Below are positions 44,894 through 55,148 of a stretch of DNA of 64,000 nucleotides, one piece after another. Below the pieces are notes generated by a model. The model was given only the letters and a program-made list of their open reading frames with translations. It did not search any database and was not told where the DNA came from. Positions within the stretch are counted from its first letter, which is position 1, and the number at the start of each line of letters is the position of its first letter. A program made the position numbers and the translations under genes. Source of the stretch: Rhizobiales bacterium Ga0077545 (GTDB lineage: Bacteria > Pseudomonadota > Alphaproteobacteria > Rhizobiales > Methylopilaceae); the NCBI GenBank assembly GCA_001464335.1, contig LNEV01000017.1, positions 100,981 to 164,980 on the forward strand, in the 5' to 3' direction.

Positions 44894-47554
44894 TCAGCCG
44901 CGCAACTGCGCCTCGATGGCCGCAAGCGCAGCGTCGGCCTTGGCGCCGTCCGGTCCACCCGCCTGCGCCATGTCCGGACGCCCGCCGCCGCCCTTGCCGC
45001 CGAGCGCTTCGGCGGCGGTGCGGACGAGTTCGACCGCATTGGCCTTGGAGGTCTGGTCTTCGGTGACGCCGATCACGATGCTGGCCTTGTTGTCGTCGTC
45101 GAGCGCGATGAACGAGATAACGCCCGAGCCGAGCTGTTTCTTGGCGTCGTCCACGAGGCCCTTGAGATCGCGCGCGGCAACCCCCTTGAGCACGCGGCCG
45201 AGGAATTTCACGCCGCCGACATCCTTCGCCTCGCCGGCGCCGTCCGATCCCCCACCGCCGCCGAGCGCGAGCTTCTTGCGCGCATCCGTCAGTTCGCGTT
45301 CGAGTTTCTTGCGTTCGTCGAGCAGAGCGGCGAGCCGCGCGGGTGCGTCCGCGAGCGTTGTCTTCAGAAGCCCGGTGATCTCGTCGAGGGCGCGGCTTTC
45401 CTCGCGGAAAAGACGCCGCGCGGCTTCGCCGGTCGTGGCCTCGAGACGGCGCACGCCACCGGCGACACCGCTTTCGCCCGTAATGGCGACGAGCCCGATA
45501 TCGCCGGTGCGGCCGACATGGGTGCCACCGCACAGCTCCACGGAAAACGCCTTGGGTGTCGCGCCGTCGCGGTCGGTGCCCATCGACACGACGCGCACTT
45601 CCTCGCCGTATTTTTCGCCAAACAGCGCGCGGGCGCCGGATGCGACGGCATCGTCCACGGCCATGAGCTTTGTCACGACGGGCTCGTTCTGCAGGACGAG
45701 GCGGTTCGCAAGCGCCTCGATCTCGGCGATCTCCTCGGGGGAGATCGGCTTGGTGTGCGAGAAGTCGAAACGCAGACGGTCGGGCGCGACGAGCGAGCCC
45801 TTCTGGGCGACATGATCGCCCAGCACACGGCGCAGCGCCTCGTGCAGAAGATGGGTCGCCGAATGGTTGGCGCGGATGCCGGTGCGACGCGCATGATCGA
45901 CCTTCAGTTCGAGCGCCGCGCCCTGCGCGACCTCACCGGCCTCGACCGTCACTGAATGCACGAACACGCCGTCCGCGCGCTTTTGCGTGTCGGACACATT
46001 GATCGAGACGCCCGGCCCAGTCATGACACCGCGGTCGCCCTGCTGGCCGCCGCTTTCGGCGTAAAACGGCGTCTGGTTGAGAACGACAAAGCCGCTCTCG
46101 CCCGCACCGAGCTTGGCGACTTCCTTGCCGTCCTTGACGACCGCCGTAACGACGCCTTCCGCCGTCTCGGTGTCGTAGCCCAAAAATTCCGTCGCACCGG
46201 CGCGCTCACGCACCGAAAACCACACGGTTTCCGTCGCGGCTTCACCCGAACCGGTCCAGTTCGCGCGCGCGTCCGCACGCTGTTTCTCCATCGCGGCTTC
46301 GAACGCTGCGGTGTCGACCGCGATCTGGCGGCTGCGCAGGGCGTCCTGCGTCAGATCGAGCGGAAAACCGAATGTGTCGTGCAGCTTGAAAGCGACATCG
46401 CCGGACAGCGTGTCGCCCGATTTCAGCTTGCTGCTCTCTTCGTCGAGAATCTGAAGGCCGCGCACCAGGGTCTTGCGGAAGCGGGTTTCTTCGAGCTTGA
46501 GCGTCTCGGTGATGAGCGGCTCGGCCTGTGTCAGTTCGGGATAGGCCGCGCCCATTTCGCGCACCAGCGCGGGAACGAGGCGGAACATTACGGGCTCCTT
46601 CGCGCCGAGAAGCTCGGCATGGCGCATGGCGCGGCGCATGATGCGGCGCAGCACGTAACCACGTCCTTCGTTCGAGGGCAGAACCCCGTCCGCGACGAGG
46701 AAGGCCGACGCGCGCAGATGGTCGGCGATGACACGATGGCTCGGTCTGCGCGGACCGTCCGCATCGACGCCGATGGTCTCGACGGAGGCGCGGATCAGCG
46801 CCCGGAACAGGTCGGTGTCGTAGTTGGACTTCACGCCCTGCAGGATCGCGGACATGCGCTCGAGGCCCATTCCGGTGTCGATGGAGGGACGCGGCAGGTC
46901 AATACGCTCCGACGGCGTGACCTGCTCGTACTGCATGAAGACGAGGTTCCAGAATTCGAGGAAGCGGTCGCCGTCCTCGTCCGGGCTGCCGGGCGGGCCG
47001 CCCTGCAACGTGTCGCCCTGGTCGATAAAGATTTCCGAACACGGTCCGCACGGTCCGGTGTCGCCCATCGCCCAGAAATTGTCGGACGTCGCAATGCGGA
47101 TGATCTTGTCGTCGGACAGGCCCGCGATCTTCTTCCAGAGGCCGAACGCCTCGTCGTCGGTGTGATAGACGGTGACGAGAAGCTTGTCCTTCGGCAGGTC
47201 GAAGACCTTGGTGCAGAGGTTCCAGGCCAGTTCGATCGCGCGGTCCTTGAAGTAATCGCCGAACGAGAAATTGCCCATCATCTCGAAGAAGGTGTGATGG
47301 CGGGCCGTGTAGCCGACATTTTCGAGATCGTTGTGCTTGCCGCCCGCGCGCACGCATTTCTGGGCCGTGGTCGCGGTCGAATAAGGCCGCTTCTCCGCGC
47401 CGGTGAAGACGTTCTTGAACTGCACCATGCCGGCATTGGTGAACATCAGGGTCGGGTCGTTGCGCGGCACGAGCGGCGACGACGGCACGATCTGGTGTCC
47501 CTCCTTCGCGTAATAATCGAGGAAGGCCGATCTGATCTCGTTGACGCTGCTCAT
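44894..47554 (-). CDS. alaS: Alanyl-tRNA synthetase
   Basis: An 886-residue class II synthetase. The aminoacylation domain has [37 protein letters not shown]. The editing domain has the zinc motif [14 protein letters not shown] and later [15 protein letters not shown] (Cys-x3-His type). The C-terminal oligomerisation/DHHA1-like domain ends with [19 protein letters not shown]. It charges tRNA-Ala and clears mischarged Ser/Gly. It follows recA and a small gene on the same strand. Confidence 0.98.
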   Translation of the reverse strand: MSSVNEIRSAFLDYYAKEGHQIVPSSPLVPRNDPTLMFTNAGMVQFKNVFTGAEKRPYSTATTAQKCVRAGGKHNDLENVGYTARHHTFFEMMGNFSFGDYFKDRAIELAWNLCTKVFDLPKDKLLVTVYHTDDEAFGLWKKIAGLSDDKIIRIATSDNFWAMGDTGPCGPCSEIFIDQGDTLQGGPPGSPDEDGDRFLEFWNLVFMQYEQVTPSERIDLPRPSIDTGMGLERMSAILQGVKSNYDTDLFRALIRASVETIGVDADGPRRPSHRVIADHLRASAFLVADGVLPSNEGRGYVLRRIMRRAMRHAELLGAKEPVMFRLVPALVREMGAAYPELTQAEPLITETLKLEETRFRKTLVRGLQILDEESSKLKSGDTLSGDVAFKLHDTFGFPLDLTQDALRSRQIAVDTAAFEAAMEKQRADARANWTGSGEAATETVWFSVRERAGATEFLGYDTETAEGVVTAVVKDGKEVAKLGAGESGFVVLNQTPFYAESGGQQGDRGVMTGPGVSINVSDTQKRADGVFVHSVTVEAGEVAQGAALELKVDHARRTGIRANHSATHLLHEALRRVLGDHVAQKGSLVAPDRLRFDFSHTKPISPEEIAEIEALANRLVLQNEPVVTKLMAVDDAVASGARALFGEKYGEEVRVVSMGTDRDGATPKAFSVELCGGTHVGRTGDIGLVAITGESGVAGGVRRLEATTGEAARRLFREESRALDEITGLLKTTLADAPARLAALLDERKKLERELTDARKKLALGGGGGSDGAGEAKDVGGVKFLGRVLKGVAARDLKGLVDDAKKQLGSGVISFIALDDDNKASIVIGVTEDQTSKANAVELVRTAAEALGGKGGGGRPDMAQAGGPDGAKADAALAAIEAQLRG

Positions 47555-47815
47555 CTGTCCCGCTCCGCCCGCCGGGCTCTCATCCCCGCACGGCGGCCTG
47601 TCTTAGCGAGGGGGGATAGGACTGTCCAGAAAGCGGATTTCCTGTCCCGCCCCCACTCCCGGAAATCCCCAGCGCCGGACGTTGCACCGGCCCCACCCTT
47701 CTCGTCCCGCAAAGCGCGTAGGTGCCAAACCATCACGCCCGGAACCCTTTCGGGCCCGGGCATCCAGTGCGGAGGGAACTGGACGACCGGAGGGGTCCGG
47801 CCGTGACGGCGTGTG

Positions 47816-48007
47816 TCAGGCGAAAGCGATCCGACCCGAAAAGATTTCACGCAACTCCCGTTCGACCGACGCGAAATCGAGATCCGGACGAGCGCCGACC
47901 AAGGTCAGCAGCGCGATGTTGGGAACGGGATAGCCCGCCCCCGCCATCCGGTAATCGGCGATCAGGCCTTTGCCTTTCAGGCGGTTGAGGCATTGCAGGA
48001 GCAGCAT
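47816..48007 (-). CDS. Small hypothetical protein coupled to recA
   Basis: A 63-residue protein, MLLLQCLNRLKGKGLIADYR at the N-terminus and DFASVERELREIFSGRIAF near the end. It has no signal peptide or membrane segment. I do not recognise a family. The ATG at 48007 lies 11 bases after the recA stop with a strong aggagaagcacc site that overlaps the recA end, so it is translated with recA and may share SOS control. alaS begins 261 bases further on; that gap holds nothing convincing. Confidence 0.6.
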   Translation of the reverse strand: MLLLQCLNRLKGKGLIADYRMAGAGYPVPNIALLTLVGARPDLDFASVERELREIFSGRIAFA

Positions 48008-48018
48008 GGTGCTTCTCC

Positions 48019-49098
48019 TCATGCGTCCGGATCGCCGTCGTCCTCGGCTTCGGGCGAGCCCTCTTCGAGGATCTTTTCGGCGAGAACACCGGCATTCTGG
48101 CGGATCTGGCCTTCGATCTTGTTGGCAAGGTCCGGATTGTCTTTCAGGAACTGCTTGGCGTTCTCGCGGCCCTGTCCGAGGCGCTGGCTGTCATAGGAGA
48201 ACCAGGCACCCGATTTCTCGACGATCCCGGCCTTGACGCCAAGATCGATCAGCTCGCCGGTCTTCGAGACGCCCGCGCCGTACATGATGTCGAATTCGAC
48301 CTGCTTGAAGGGCGGCGCGACCTTGTTCTTGACGACCTTGACGCGGGTCTGGTTGCCGACGACCTCGTCGCGGTCCTTGATCGCGCCGATGCGGCGGATG
48401 TCGAGACGCACGGAGGCGTAGAATTTCAGCGCATTGCCGCCGGTCGTCGTTTCCGGCGAGCCATACATGACGCCGATCTTCATGCGGATCTGGTTGATGA
48501 AGATGACGAGCGTGTTGGAACGCGAGATCGAGGAGGTCAGCTTGCGCAGCGCCTGGCTCATCAGGCGGGCCTGCTGGCCGGGCTGAACCTCGCCCATCTC
48601 GCCTTCGAGTTCGGAGCGGGGGACGAGGGCGGCCACGCTATCAATAACAACAATATCGACCGCGCCGGAACGCACGAGCGTGTCGACGATTTCGAGCGCC
48701 TGCTCGCCCGCGTCGGGCTGGGAGATCAGAAGGTCGTCGAGATTGACGCCGAGCTTGCGCGCATAGATTGGGTCGAGTGCGTGTTCGGCATCCACGAAGG
48801 CGCAGATGCCGCCCTTCTTCTGGGCTTCGGCGACCGTGTGCAGCGCAAGCGTCGTCTTGCCGGAGCTTTCCGGACCGTAGATTTCGACCACACGGCCTTT
48901 CGGCAGACCGCCGACGCCGAGCGCGACATCGAGGCCGAGCGAGCCGGTCGAGATCGTCTCGATGTCCAGCGCTTCGCGCTGGCCGAGGCGCATGATGGAC
49001 CCCTTGCCGAAATTCCGTTCGATCTGCGCCAGCGCGGCGTCGAGCGCCTTGGATTTGTTCGCGTCTGCCACTTCAACGACTTTCAGATTCGGTGCCAC
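48019..49098 (-). CDS. recA: Recombinase RecA
   Basis: A 359-residue strand-exchange ATPase, also the co-protease for LexA. Walker A is [36 protein letters not shown] and [21 protein letters not shown] (Walker B region) follow, then the L2 loop with [34 protein letters not shown]. The C-terminal tail is acidic ([15 protein letters not shown]). A possible SOS operator lies upstream. Downstream is a coupled small gene. Confidence 0.99.
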   Translation of the reverse strand: MAPNLKVVEVADANKSKALDAALAQIERNFGKGSIMRLGQREALDIETISTGSLGLDVALGVGGLPKGRVVEIYGPESSGKTTLALHTVAEAQKKGGICAFVDAEHALDPIYARKLGVNLDDLLISQPDAGEQALEIVDTLVRSGAVDIVVIDSVAALVPRSELEGEMGEVQPGQQARLMSQALRKLTSSISRSNTLVIFINQIRMKIGVMYGSPETTTGGNALKFYASVRLDIRRIGAIKDRDEVVGNQTRVKVVKNKVAPPFKQVEFDIMYGAGVSKTGELIDLGVKAGIVEKSGAWFSYDSQRLGQGRENAKQFLKDNPDLANKIEGQIRQNAGVLAEKILEEGSPEAEDDGDPDA

Positions 49099-49152
49099 GG
49101 TCGTAACCCTCTCTCGCCCCGAAGGGAATTTCGATATCAGGATCGTACATGA

Positions 49153-49188
49153 TTTGTTCTCATTGGCAAGTTTGTTCTCGTTTTGATC
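49153..49188. promoter_or_regulatory. Possible LexA operator region of recA
   Basis: Alphaproteobacterial LexA sites follow GTTC-N7-GTTC. Here GTTC-N7-GATC (49174-49188) is one base off that pattern, and a direct repeat TTTGTTCTC occurs at 49153-49161 and 49171-49179 (18-base period). It lies 55-90 bases upstream of the recA start. Confidence 0.4.
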
Positions 49189-49201
49189 ACAACATTTTTG
49201 C

Positions 49202-51733
49202 CTAGCCCAACGTGTCCTTCACCGTCTGGATCAGATCCTTCAGCGCGAAAGGCTTCGGCAGGAAGGCGAATGTTTCGTGCTCGGCGAGGTTCTTCTTGAA
49301 GGCGTCCTCGGCATAGCCGGACACGAAGATGATCTTGATGTCGGGCTTGCGGCGCCGCAGCTCCTTCAGGAGGGTCGGCCCGTCCATTTCCGGCATCACG
49401 ACGTCGGACACGACGAGATCGACGCCGCTGGCCTGCTCGTCCAGCAGCGCCAGCGCCTCGACGCCCGAACCGGCGGCCATCACCGTGTAACCACGCGATT
49501 CGAGCGCGCGGGTCGCGAAGCTGCGCACCGCGTCCTCGTCCTCGACGAGGAGCACGGTTCCGCGTCCGGTCATGTCCTTGGCGGGGGCGGCTTCCGCCAC
49601 GAGCTTGGCTTCGGGCTCGTCTTCGGCCTTGGCCACATGGCGCGGCAGGAAGATGCGGAAGGTCGTTCCCTTGCCCATTTCGCTGTCGGCGAAGATGAAG
49701 CCTTCGGTCTGCTTCACGATGCCGTAGACGGTGGACAGACCAAGGCCGGTGCCCTTGCCGACTTCCTTGGTCGAGAAGAACGGCTCGAAGATCTTGTCGC
49801 GGATGTCTTCGGGAATGCCGGTTCCGGTGTCCTCGACCTCGATGAGCACCCAGTCGGTGGCGGGCAGAAGCGGCTTGTTGTAACGCACGACCTCCGGCCC
49901 GGCCACGTTGCGGGTGCGGATCGTCACCTGCCCGCCTTCGGTCATGGCATCTCGCGCATTGACGACGAGATTGACGACGACCTGTTCGAGCTGGCCGCTG
50001 TCGGCTTTCACCAGCCACAGATCGCGGCCGTGATTGACCTCGAGCGTGACCTTCTCGCCGAGAAGGCGCGACAGCATCATGCGCAGATCCGTCAGCACAT
50101 CGCCGAGCACCAGCACCTGCGGGCGCAGGGTCTGGCGGCGCGAGAAGGCCAGAAGATGCTTCACAAGGCCCGCCGCGCGGTTGGCGTTGTGCTTGATCTG
50201 CATGATGTCGCGGAACGATGGATCTGTCTGTTTGTGCGTCGCCAGCAGAAGATCCGAGAAGCCGACAATGGCCGTCAGCACATTGTTGAAATCGTGCGCG
50301 ATGCCGCCCGCGAGCTGGCCGACCATTTCCATCTTCTGCGACTGGAAGATCTGCAGCTCCAGCGCGCGCTGTTCGGTGGTGTCGAGCGCATAGAGGATGA
50401 CGGCCTCGCCGCCGGTGTCGCTCTCCTCGCGGGCGCCCTCCATCGGGCTGAAGAAGAAGCGGGCCGAATGCCCGCCTTCGAGGAGGCCATCGACCGGCTT
50501 CACATCGCTCTTGCCCGCGCCCGCCTGCGCCAGAGCCTCGCTCAGCGCCGCGCGTCCGGCTTCGGCAACGGCGGAGAGAATCTGCCGGTCCTCGCTGCGC
50601 ATCACCTCGCCGAACAGGCGCGCGAAGCTCGCATTGGTGCGCTTGACGTGTCCGGCCTTGTTGACGGTCGCGATGGCGATGGGAGTCGCGTTGAAGAAGC
50701 GCGCGAATTCCACCTCGGCGGCGCGCAGCGGATCGTTGACGCCGCGTGCGCGCGAGCGGTCGAGCACCAGCGTTTTCGAGGGGCCGGGCGTGCCGTCCTG
50801 CGCGTAGGCCGTCTTGTGCAGGATGCGGACCGGAAAGCTCTGGCCGCCGCGCGTCTTCAGATCGAGATCGAGCGCATCGGTGCGCACGGTTCCCGCAGGC
50901 CCTGCAAGCGTCGAGAGCAGCGAGGCGCCGTCGCCCGCGAACACATCCGTGAGCTTCAGCGAGCCCGCGCCGATCTGCGCCAGATCATGGCCCAGCCAGT
51001 CCGCGAGAGTCGCGTTCATGTAGCCGATCGTGCCGTCGGTCTCGACGGAGAAGAAACCGGCGGGCGCATGGTCGAGGAAGTCGATGGCGTGCTGCAATTC
51101 CTGGAACACGTTTTCCTGCCGCTCGCGCTCGCGCGAGACATCGGCCACCGTCCATACATTCAGGCGTTTGGAACCGGCGCGCTCCAGCGGGCGCACGCGG
51201 ATGCGGTACCAGGCGGGCACACCGCGCGGCCCCGCCTGCACGCGAAACTCCTCCTGAAGCCGCCGCCCCTCGCGCGCCGCCTGCGACAGGCGGTAGATCG
51301 CCTCCGCGACATCGGGATCGGAGGCGAAGACATGCTCCACCGAGCGCACATGCGCCGTTTCCTCGACGCCGGTCAGCTGCAGATAGGCGCGGTTGACGAA
51401 AACGATCTCGCCGTCGGCATTGGAGACGAGGAGCCCCTCCTCCGCATCGGAAATGAGTGCGCGGGAAAAATCGTCCGGCCTTTTGCGCGGGCCGAAATGC
51501 AGAATTCCGATGGCGCCCGCAAACAGCGCAAAAATGCCGGCGGCCGCCAGAAGCGCGAGAAAGACGAGGAAATAGAACCCCGCCTGCTCGCCTTCGACGA
51601 ACATCAGGCCGATGGCCGCGCCGACGAGACCGCCGGCAAGCGCCAAAACGAGTTTGATGTTGCCGGGAGGGTCGGTGCGATCGATGGGAGCCTGAAAGCC
51701 CTCTCCCCCGTCCGATTCGGTTTTACGCGCCAA
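49202..51733 (-). CDS. cckA: Cell-cycle hybrid histidine kinase CckA
   Basis: An 843-residue hybrid kinase of the CtrA phosphorelay, in the inner membrane. Two N-terminal helices (about residues 26-82) lead to PAS domains (about 90-200, 215-325, 335-455), the HisKA domain with phospho-acceptor His480 in [21 protein letters not shown], an ATPase domain ([25 protein letters not shown]), and a receiver domain with Asp777 in [12 protein letters not shown]. It controls DNA replication, division and often flagellar genes via CtrA. recA lies downstream. Confidence 0.97.
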   Translation of the reverse strand: MARKTESDGGEGFQAPIDRTDPPGNIKLVLALAGGLVGAAIGLMFVEGEQAGFYFLVFLALLAAAGIFALFAGAIGILHFGPRKRPDDFSRALISDAEEGLLVSNADGEIVFVNRAYLQLTGVEETAHVRSVEHVFASDPDVAEAIYRLSQAAREGRRLQEEFRVQAGPRGVPAWYRIRVRPLERAGSKRLNVWTVADVSRERERQENVFQELQHAIDFLDHAPAGFFSVETDGTIGYMNATLADWLGHDLAQIGAGSLKLTDVFAGDGASLLSTLAGPAGTVRTDALDLDLKTRGGQSFPVRILHKTAYAQDGTPGPSKTLVLDRSRARGVNDPLRAAEVEFARFFNATPIAIATVNKAGHVKRTNASFARLFGEVMRSEDRQILSAVAEAGRAALSEALAQAGAGKSDVKPVDGLLEGGHSARFFFSPMEGAREESDTGGEAVILYALDTTEQRALELQIFQSQKMEMVGQLAGGIAHDFNNVLTAIVGFSDLLLATHKQTDPSFRDIMQIKHNANRAAGLVKHLLAFSRRQTLRPQVLVLGDVLTDLRMMLSRLLGEKVTLEVNHGRDLWLVKADSGQLEQVVVNLVVNARDAMTEGGQVTIRTRNVAGPEVVRYNKPLLPATDWVLIEVEDTGTGIPEDIRDKIFEPFFSTKEVGKGTGLGLSTVYGIVKQTEGFIFADSEMGKGTTFRIFLPRHVAKAEDEPEAKLVAEAAPAKDMTGRGTVLLVEDEDAVRSFATRALESRGYTVMAAGSGVEALALLDEQASGVDLVVSDVVMPEMDGPTLLKELRRRKPDIKIIFVSGYAEDAFKKNLAEHETFAFLPKPFALKDLIQTVKDTLG

Positions 51734-51880
51734 TCCTGCCTCCGCGGGCGGAGATTGGTGTGGAGGATTTGGAAAAGCAATTGCAGGGGCGACAAGTCCA
51801 GAGATTTTCCCGCCATCCGCTCCATACTGAGGCCATGTTCACCGCGCACTTGCAGACTGGATTTTCAAAAGGAAGAAAAC

Positions 51881-52321
51881 ATGCTCCCGCTTCAGCTCGC
51901 CCTTTCGCTTTTTGTCGAACACGGACGCGAGAAGGAGGCTGCCATCTTCTACGCCGAGGCGTTCGGGGCCGAGACGGGAGAATGCCACCTTCTTGAAGAC
52001 GGGACTTTATTCGCCGTCGATCTGCGATTCGGCGAGACGGTGATCCATGTCTGCGGCTCCAATCCGGCCCGCGAGCGCAATCCGGCCCATGGCGGCCCCT
52101 TCTTCCCGAAAGCAGCAGGCGCGGTCAGCGCGGTGTTCCAGTTGACCGTCGATGGCCTCGACGCAACGCTCGCGCGCGCCATAGCCGGAGGCAGCGCGGA
52201 GCGTGACGGCATCCAGCAGGACACGCTCGGCCGGCGTGTGGCCTCGGTGTTCGATCCGTTCGGCCACATCTGGGCGCTCGTTGAGGAGCGCGGCGAGACG
52301 CAGATGCGCGCCGCGGCCTGA
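51881..52321 (+). CDS. VOC-family protein (PhnB-like)
   Basis: A 146-residue protein of the glyoxalase/VOC fold: MLPLQLALSLFVEHGREKEA, FYAEAFGAETGECHLLEDGTLF, and the closing VASVFDPFGHIWALVEERGE. PhnB-like members bind unknown small molecules. The ATG has an aaaggaagaaaac site, which sets the start inside a much longer frame that is antisense to cckA. It is divergent from cckA. Confidence 0.88.
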   Translation: MLPLQLALSLFVEHGREKEAAIFYAEAFGAETGECHLLEDGTLFAVDLRFGETVIHVCGSNPARERNPAHGGPFFPKAAGAVSAVFQLTVDGLDATLARAIAGGSAERDGIQQDTLGRRVASVFDPFGHIWALVEERGETQMRAAA

Positions 52322-52367
52322 GAGAGCGGCGTTGACTCTGCCGCGCGCGTCCGGCTAGGTCTCATCC

Positions 52368-52418
52368 ATGGTCAAGAGCCTTCGCCTTTTCACGCGTTAT
52401 TACGGTCGCTCCTCATAA
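52368..52418 (+). promoter_or_regulatory. Possible aromatic leader peptide (16 codons) before the prephenate dehydrogenase gene
   Basis: A short frame, MVKSLRLFTRYYGRSS, with one Phe and two adjacent Tyr codons, 104 bases upstream of the tyrA-like start. A TTGACT (52332-52337) and ctaggt lie upstream at 17-base spacing. After the stop, CAACCGC/GCGGTTG (52442-52466) can form a stem that excludes another, AGCGG/CCGCT. This would fit leader-based control by tyrosine, but the ribosome site is weak and there is no T-run. Confidence 0.22.
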
Positions 52419-52522
52419 GAGCGGGCGCATTTTCACATGCTCAACCGCTGCGATTTCCGGCGGTTGGCACGTAAAAGGCTCACAAGATCTCCGGCAGTCG
52501 CAGCTCCAAAGGGAGTTCCGTC

Positions 52523-53311
52523 ATGCCACCTTCTCAAAAACCCCGCCCCTCGCTCGCGATCATCGGCTTCGGCGCGTTCGGCCGTCTCGTCGCGCGCCAT
52601 GTCGCGCCGCATGTGCCGGTTATCGCCCATGACATTTCACGCGCGGCCCTGCAGGATCTGCCCGCGAATGTGCGGCCGGGCGATCTCAGGCAGGCCGCGG
52701 CCTGCGATGTGATCGTGCTGGCCGTCCCGGTCGAGCGCATCCGGCAGGTGGCGCAGGAAATCGCCCGCTACGTGCAGCCCGGAACGCTGATCCTGGACGT
52801 CGGCTCGGTGAAGGTGCGCCCCGCCTTCGACATGCTGGCCGCTCTGCCGCCGGATGTGGATGTGATCGGCACCCATCCTCTGTTCGGCCCGCAAAGCGCG
52901 CAGAACGGCCTGCGCGGCCTGAAAATCGTGCTCTGCCCGCTGCGCGGCCGAAGGCTCGGCGAGGTACGGACATTCCTGAAGCGCGTTCTGGGCCTCACCG
53001 TCATCGTCACGAGCCCCGAAAAGCACGACACCGAGGCCGCCACCGCGCAGGGGCTCACGCATCTCATCGCGCGCCTCATCAGCGAAATGGGGCCGCTGCC
53101 GACCGGCATCACCACCGCGAGCTTCGATCTGCTCCGGCAGGCGACCGACATGGTCCGGGACGATGCCGAGAACGTCTTTCTTGCCATCCAGACGGCCAAT
53201 CCCTATGCCGCCTCCGTGCGGCAGCGCTTTTTCGAGCGTGCGGAGGCGCTGCGGAACAGCCTCGATGATGCGGAACCTGGTCCGCCCCGCGGACCGCTCG
53301 CTTTGCTCTGA
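52523..53311 (+). CDS. Prephenate/arogenate dehydrogenase family protein
   Basis: A 262-residue NAD(P)-dependent dehydrogenase of the TyrA family, used in tyrosine synthesis. The Rossmann motif is LAIIGFGAFGRLVARH (Gly-x-Gly-x2-Gly). The substrate site has VDVIGTHPLFGPQSA and AATAQGLTHLIARL with the expected His residues. It lacks chorismate mutase and ACT domains. A gggagttccgtc site precedes the ATG. The TSUP gene follows after 10 bases. A short aromatic frame lies upstream. Confidence 0.87.
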   Translation: MPPSQKPRPSLAIIGFGAFGRLVARHVAPHVPVIAHDISRAALQDLPANVRPGDLRQAAACDVIVLAVPVERIRQVAQEIARYVQPGTLILDVGSVKVRPAFDMLAALPPDVDVIGTHPLFGPQSAQNGLRGLKIVLCPLRGRRLGEVRTFLKRVLGLTVIVTSPEKHDTEAATAQGLTHLIARLISEMGPLPTGITTASFDLLRQATDMVRDDAENVFLAIQTANPYAASVRQRFFERAEALRNSLDDAEPGPPRGPLALL

Positions 53312-53321
53312 CGGAACGCCC

Positions 53322-54071
53322 GTGCCCACCGACGAAACCCTCTGGCTTTCGCTTCTGTTTCTCCTCGTCGCGGTGCTGTACGCATCGGTCGGCCAGGCGG
53401 GCGCGTCCGGCTATCTGGCGGCCATGGGCCTGTTCGGCCTGCCCGCCGCCACGATGAAGGTGACGGCGCTTTCGCTCAACCTGCTCGTCGCGGCCATCGG
53501 CACCTGGCAGTTCTGGCGCGCGGGCGATCTGTCGTGGCGCAGCTTCTATCCGTTCGGCGTGCTCGGCGTGCCGTTCTCGCTGCTCGGCGGCGCGCTCCAG
53601 CTTCCGGTGCACATCTATTATCCCGTGGTCGGCATCATTCTCATCCTTGCCGCCGTGCAGATGGTGCGCGCCGCGCGGCGCAGACCGGCCGAGGCCAAAG
53701 CCCCGCCCGCCGTGCCGCCCTTTCTCCCGGCTCTTCTCACCGGCGCCGTGATCGGCTTCATCTCGGGAACGACCGGCACCGGCGGCGGCATCTTCCTCGC
53801 GCCCGTCATCCTGTCGATGAACTGGGTCTCCTTCCGCCGCACCGCCGCCGTCACCGCGAACTACAATCTGCTGAATTCGGCGGCCGCGTTGGCCGGTGCC
53901 TACAGCATAATCGGCGCCGTGCCCTCCGCGCTTCCGTTCTGGCTACTCGCCGTCGGCATGGGAGGCGCCGTGGGCTCCTTCATCGGCAGCCGCCATCTGC
54001 CGGAAGCGGTGCTGCGCTACATGCTGGCCGCCATCCTTGCGGCGTCGGGGGTGAAGCTGCTCCTCAGCTGA
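53322..54071 (+). CDS. TSUP (TauE/SafE) family membrane protein
   Basis: A 249-residue integral membrane protein with about eight helices. Two repeats carry the family pattern, ASVGQAGASGYLAAMGLFGLP and GAVIGFISGTTGTGGGIFLAPVIL. TSUP members export sulfite or sulfonates and other organic anions; the substrate here is unknown. The start is GTG at 53322 with ggaacgccc upstream; an ATG at 53265 in the same frame would overlap the previous gene. It converges with flhB. Confidence 0.88.
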   Translation: MPTDETLWLSLLFLLVAVLYASVGQAGASGYLAAMGLFGLPAATMKVTALSLNLLVAAIGTWQFWRAGDLSWRSFYPFGVLGVPFSLLGGALQLPVHIYYPVVGIILILAAVQMVRAARRRPAEAKAPPAVPPFLPALLTGAVIGFISGTTGTGGGIFLAPVILSMNWVSFRRTAAVTANYNLLNSAAALAGAYSIIGAVPSALPFWLLAVGMGGAVGSFIGSRHLPEAVLRYMLAAILAASGVKLLLS

Positions 54072-55142
54072 TCACCAGCGCCGTTTCTTCAGGTTCATCA
54101 CATAGCCGATGACCTCGGCCACCGCCTTGTAGTGCTCGGCGGGCACTTCCTCGTCCACCTCCACGCTCGCATAGAGCGCGCGGGCCAGAGGCGGGTTCTC
54201 GACGATGGGAATATCGTGCTCGGTGCCCGCGGCGCGGATGCGCAGGGCGAGCGCATCGACGCCCTTGGCGAGGCAGAGCGGCGCGTTCATGCCCGCGTCG
54301 TATTTCAGCGCAACGGCATAATGGGTCGGGTTGGTGATGATGACGCTCGCCTGCGGCACGTTCTGCATCATGCGCTTGCGCGAGCGTTGCATCCGCAACT
54401 GGCGGATCTTGGCCTTGATCGCCGGATCGCCTTCGAGCTGCTTGTATTCTTCCTTCAGTTCCTTGAACGACATTTTCTGCCGCTCCATCCAGGAATGGCG
54501 CTGGTAGAACCAGTCGGCGAGCGCAAGCACGGTGAGAACCGCAAGCGCGGTCTTCAGCATCGAGCCCATCAACTCGTGCGAATACGGCGTCAGCTGGTTC
54601 GGATCGAGCAGGACGAGAAGCCCGAGCTCCTCACGCCGCGGCCACACCACCCACACCACTGCCGTACCGACAATGATGAGCTTGGCGATGCCCTTGGCGA
54701 AGTTCATCAGGCTCTGTTTCGAGAACAGGCGGCCGAAGCCCGCAATCGGCGAGACCTTGGAGAATTTCGGCGTGATCGATTCCATCGAATACAGAAGACC
54801 GTTCTGCACCACATTGCCCAGAATGGCCGCCGCGACGAGAAACAGCAGCGGCAGCGCCAGCGCGGAGATCACCGCGATCCCCAGATCGAGCGTCAGCTTG
54901 ATCAAGGCATTCCCCTCGATCGGCATGCTGGCCATGTTGGTCATGAAAATCTTGAGGGTGATGGTGAGCTGGCGCGCCGCGTCCGCGCCGAACATCAAAA
55001 GCGCGAGCGTTCCCGCGGTCAGCAGGAACCAGGTGTTGACCTCGAGCGATTTCGGAACATCGCCACGCTTTCGCGCATCGTCGAGTTTCTTCTGTGTTGG
55101 TTCTTGGGAGCGATCGTCGCTGTCGTCACCGCCTTCAGCCAT
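54072..55142 (-). CDS. flhB: Flagellar export protein FlhB
   Basis: A 356-residue membrane protein of the flagellar type III export gate that switches export from rod/hook to filament subunits. DDSDDRSQEPTQKKLDDARKRGDVPKS opens it, four membrane helices follow, and the cytoplasmic domain has the self-cleavage site NPTH (VIITNPTHYAVALKYD). It is the last gene of the minus-strand flagellar unit, six bases after fliR. Confidence 0.98.
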   Translation of the reverse strand: MAEGGDDSDDRSQEPTQKKLDDARKRGDVPKSLEVNTWFLLTAGTLALLMFGADAARQLTITLKIFMTNMASMPIEGNALIKLTLDLGIAVISALALPLLFLVAAAILGNVVQNGLLYSMESITPKFSKVSPIAGFGRLFSKQSLMNFAKGIAKLIIVGTAVVWVVWPRREELGLLVLLDPNQLTPYSHELMGSMLKTALAVLTVLALADWFYQRHSWMERQKMSFKELKEEYKQLEGDPAIKAKIRQLRMQRSRKRMMQNVPQASVIITNPTHYAVALKYDAGMNAPLCLAKGVDALALRIRAAGTEHDIPIVENPPLARALYASVEVDEEVPAEHYKAVAEVIGYVMNLKKRRW

Positions 55143-55148
55143 CGGCGC

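Noticed and set aside
47555..47815. Frames between alaS and the small recA-coupled gene
   Set aside because: Composition is Arg/Pro-rich in every frame and there is no ribosome site or family feature; treated as intergenic.
49277..51880. A long plus-strand frame opposite cckA
   Set aside because: Only its last 146 residues, from ATG 51881, are a real VOC protein; the rest is antisense to cckA.
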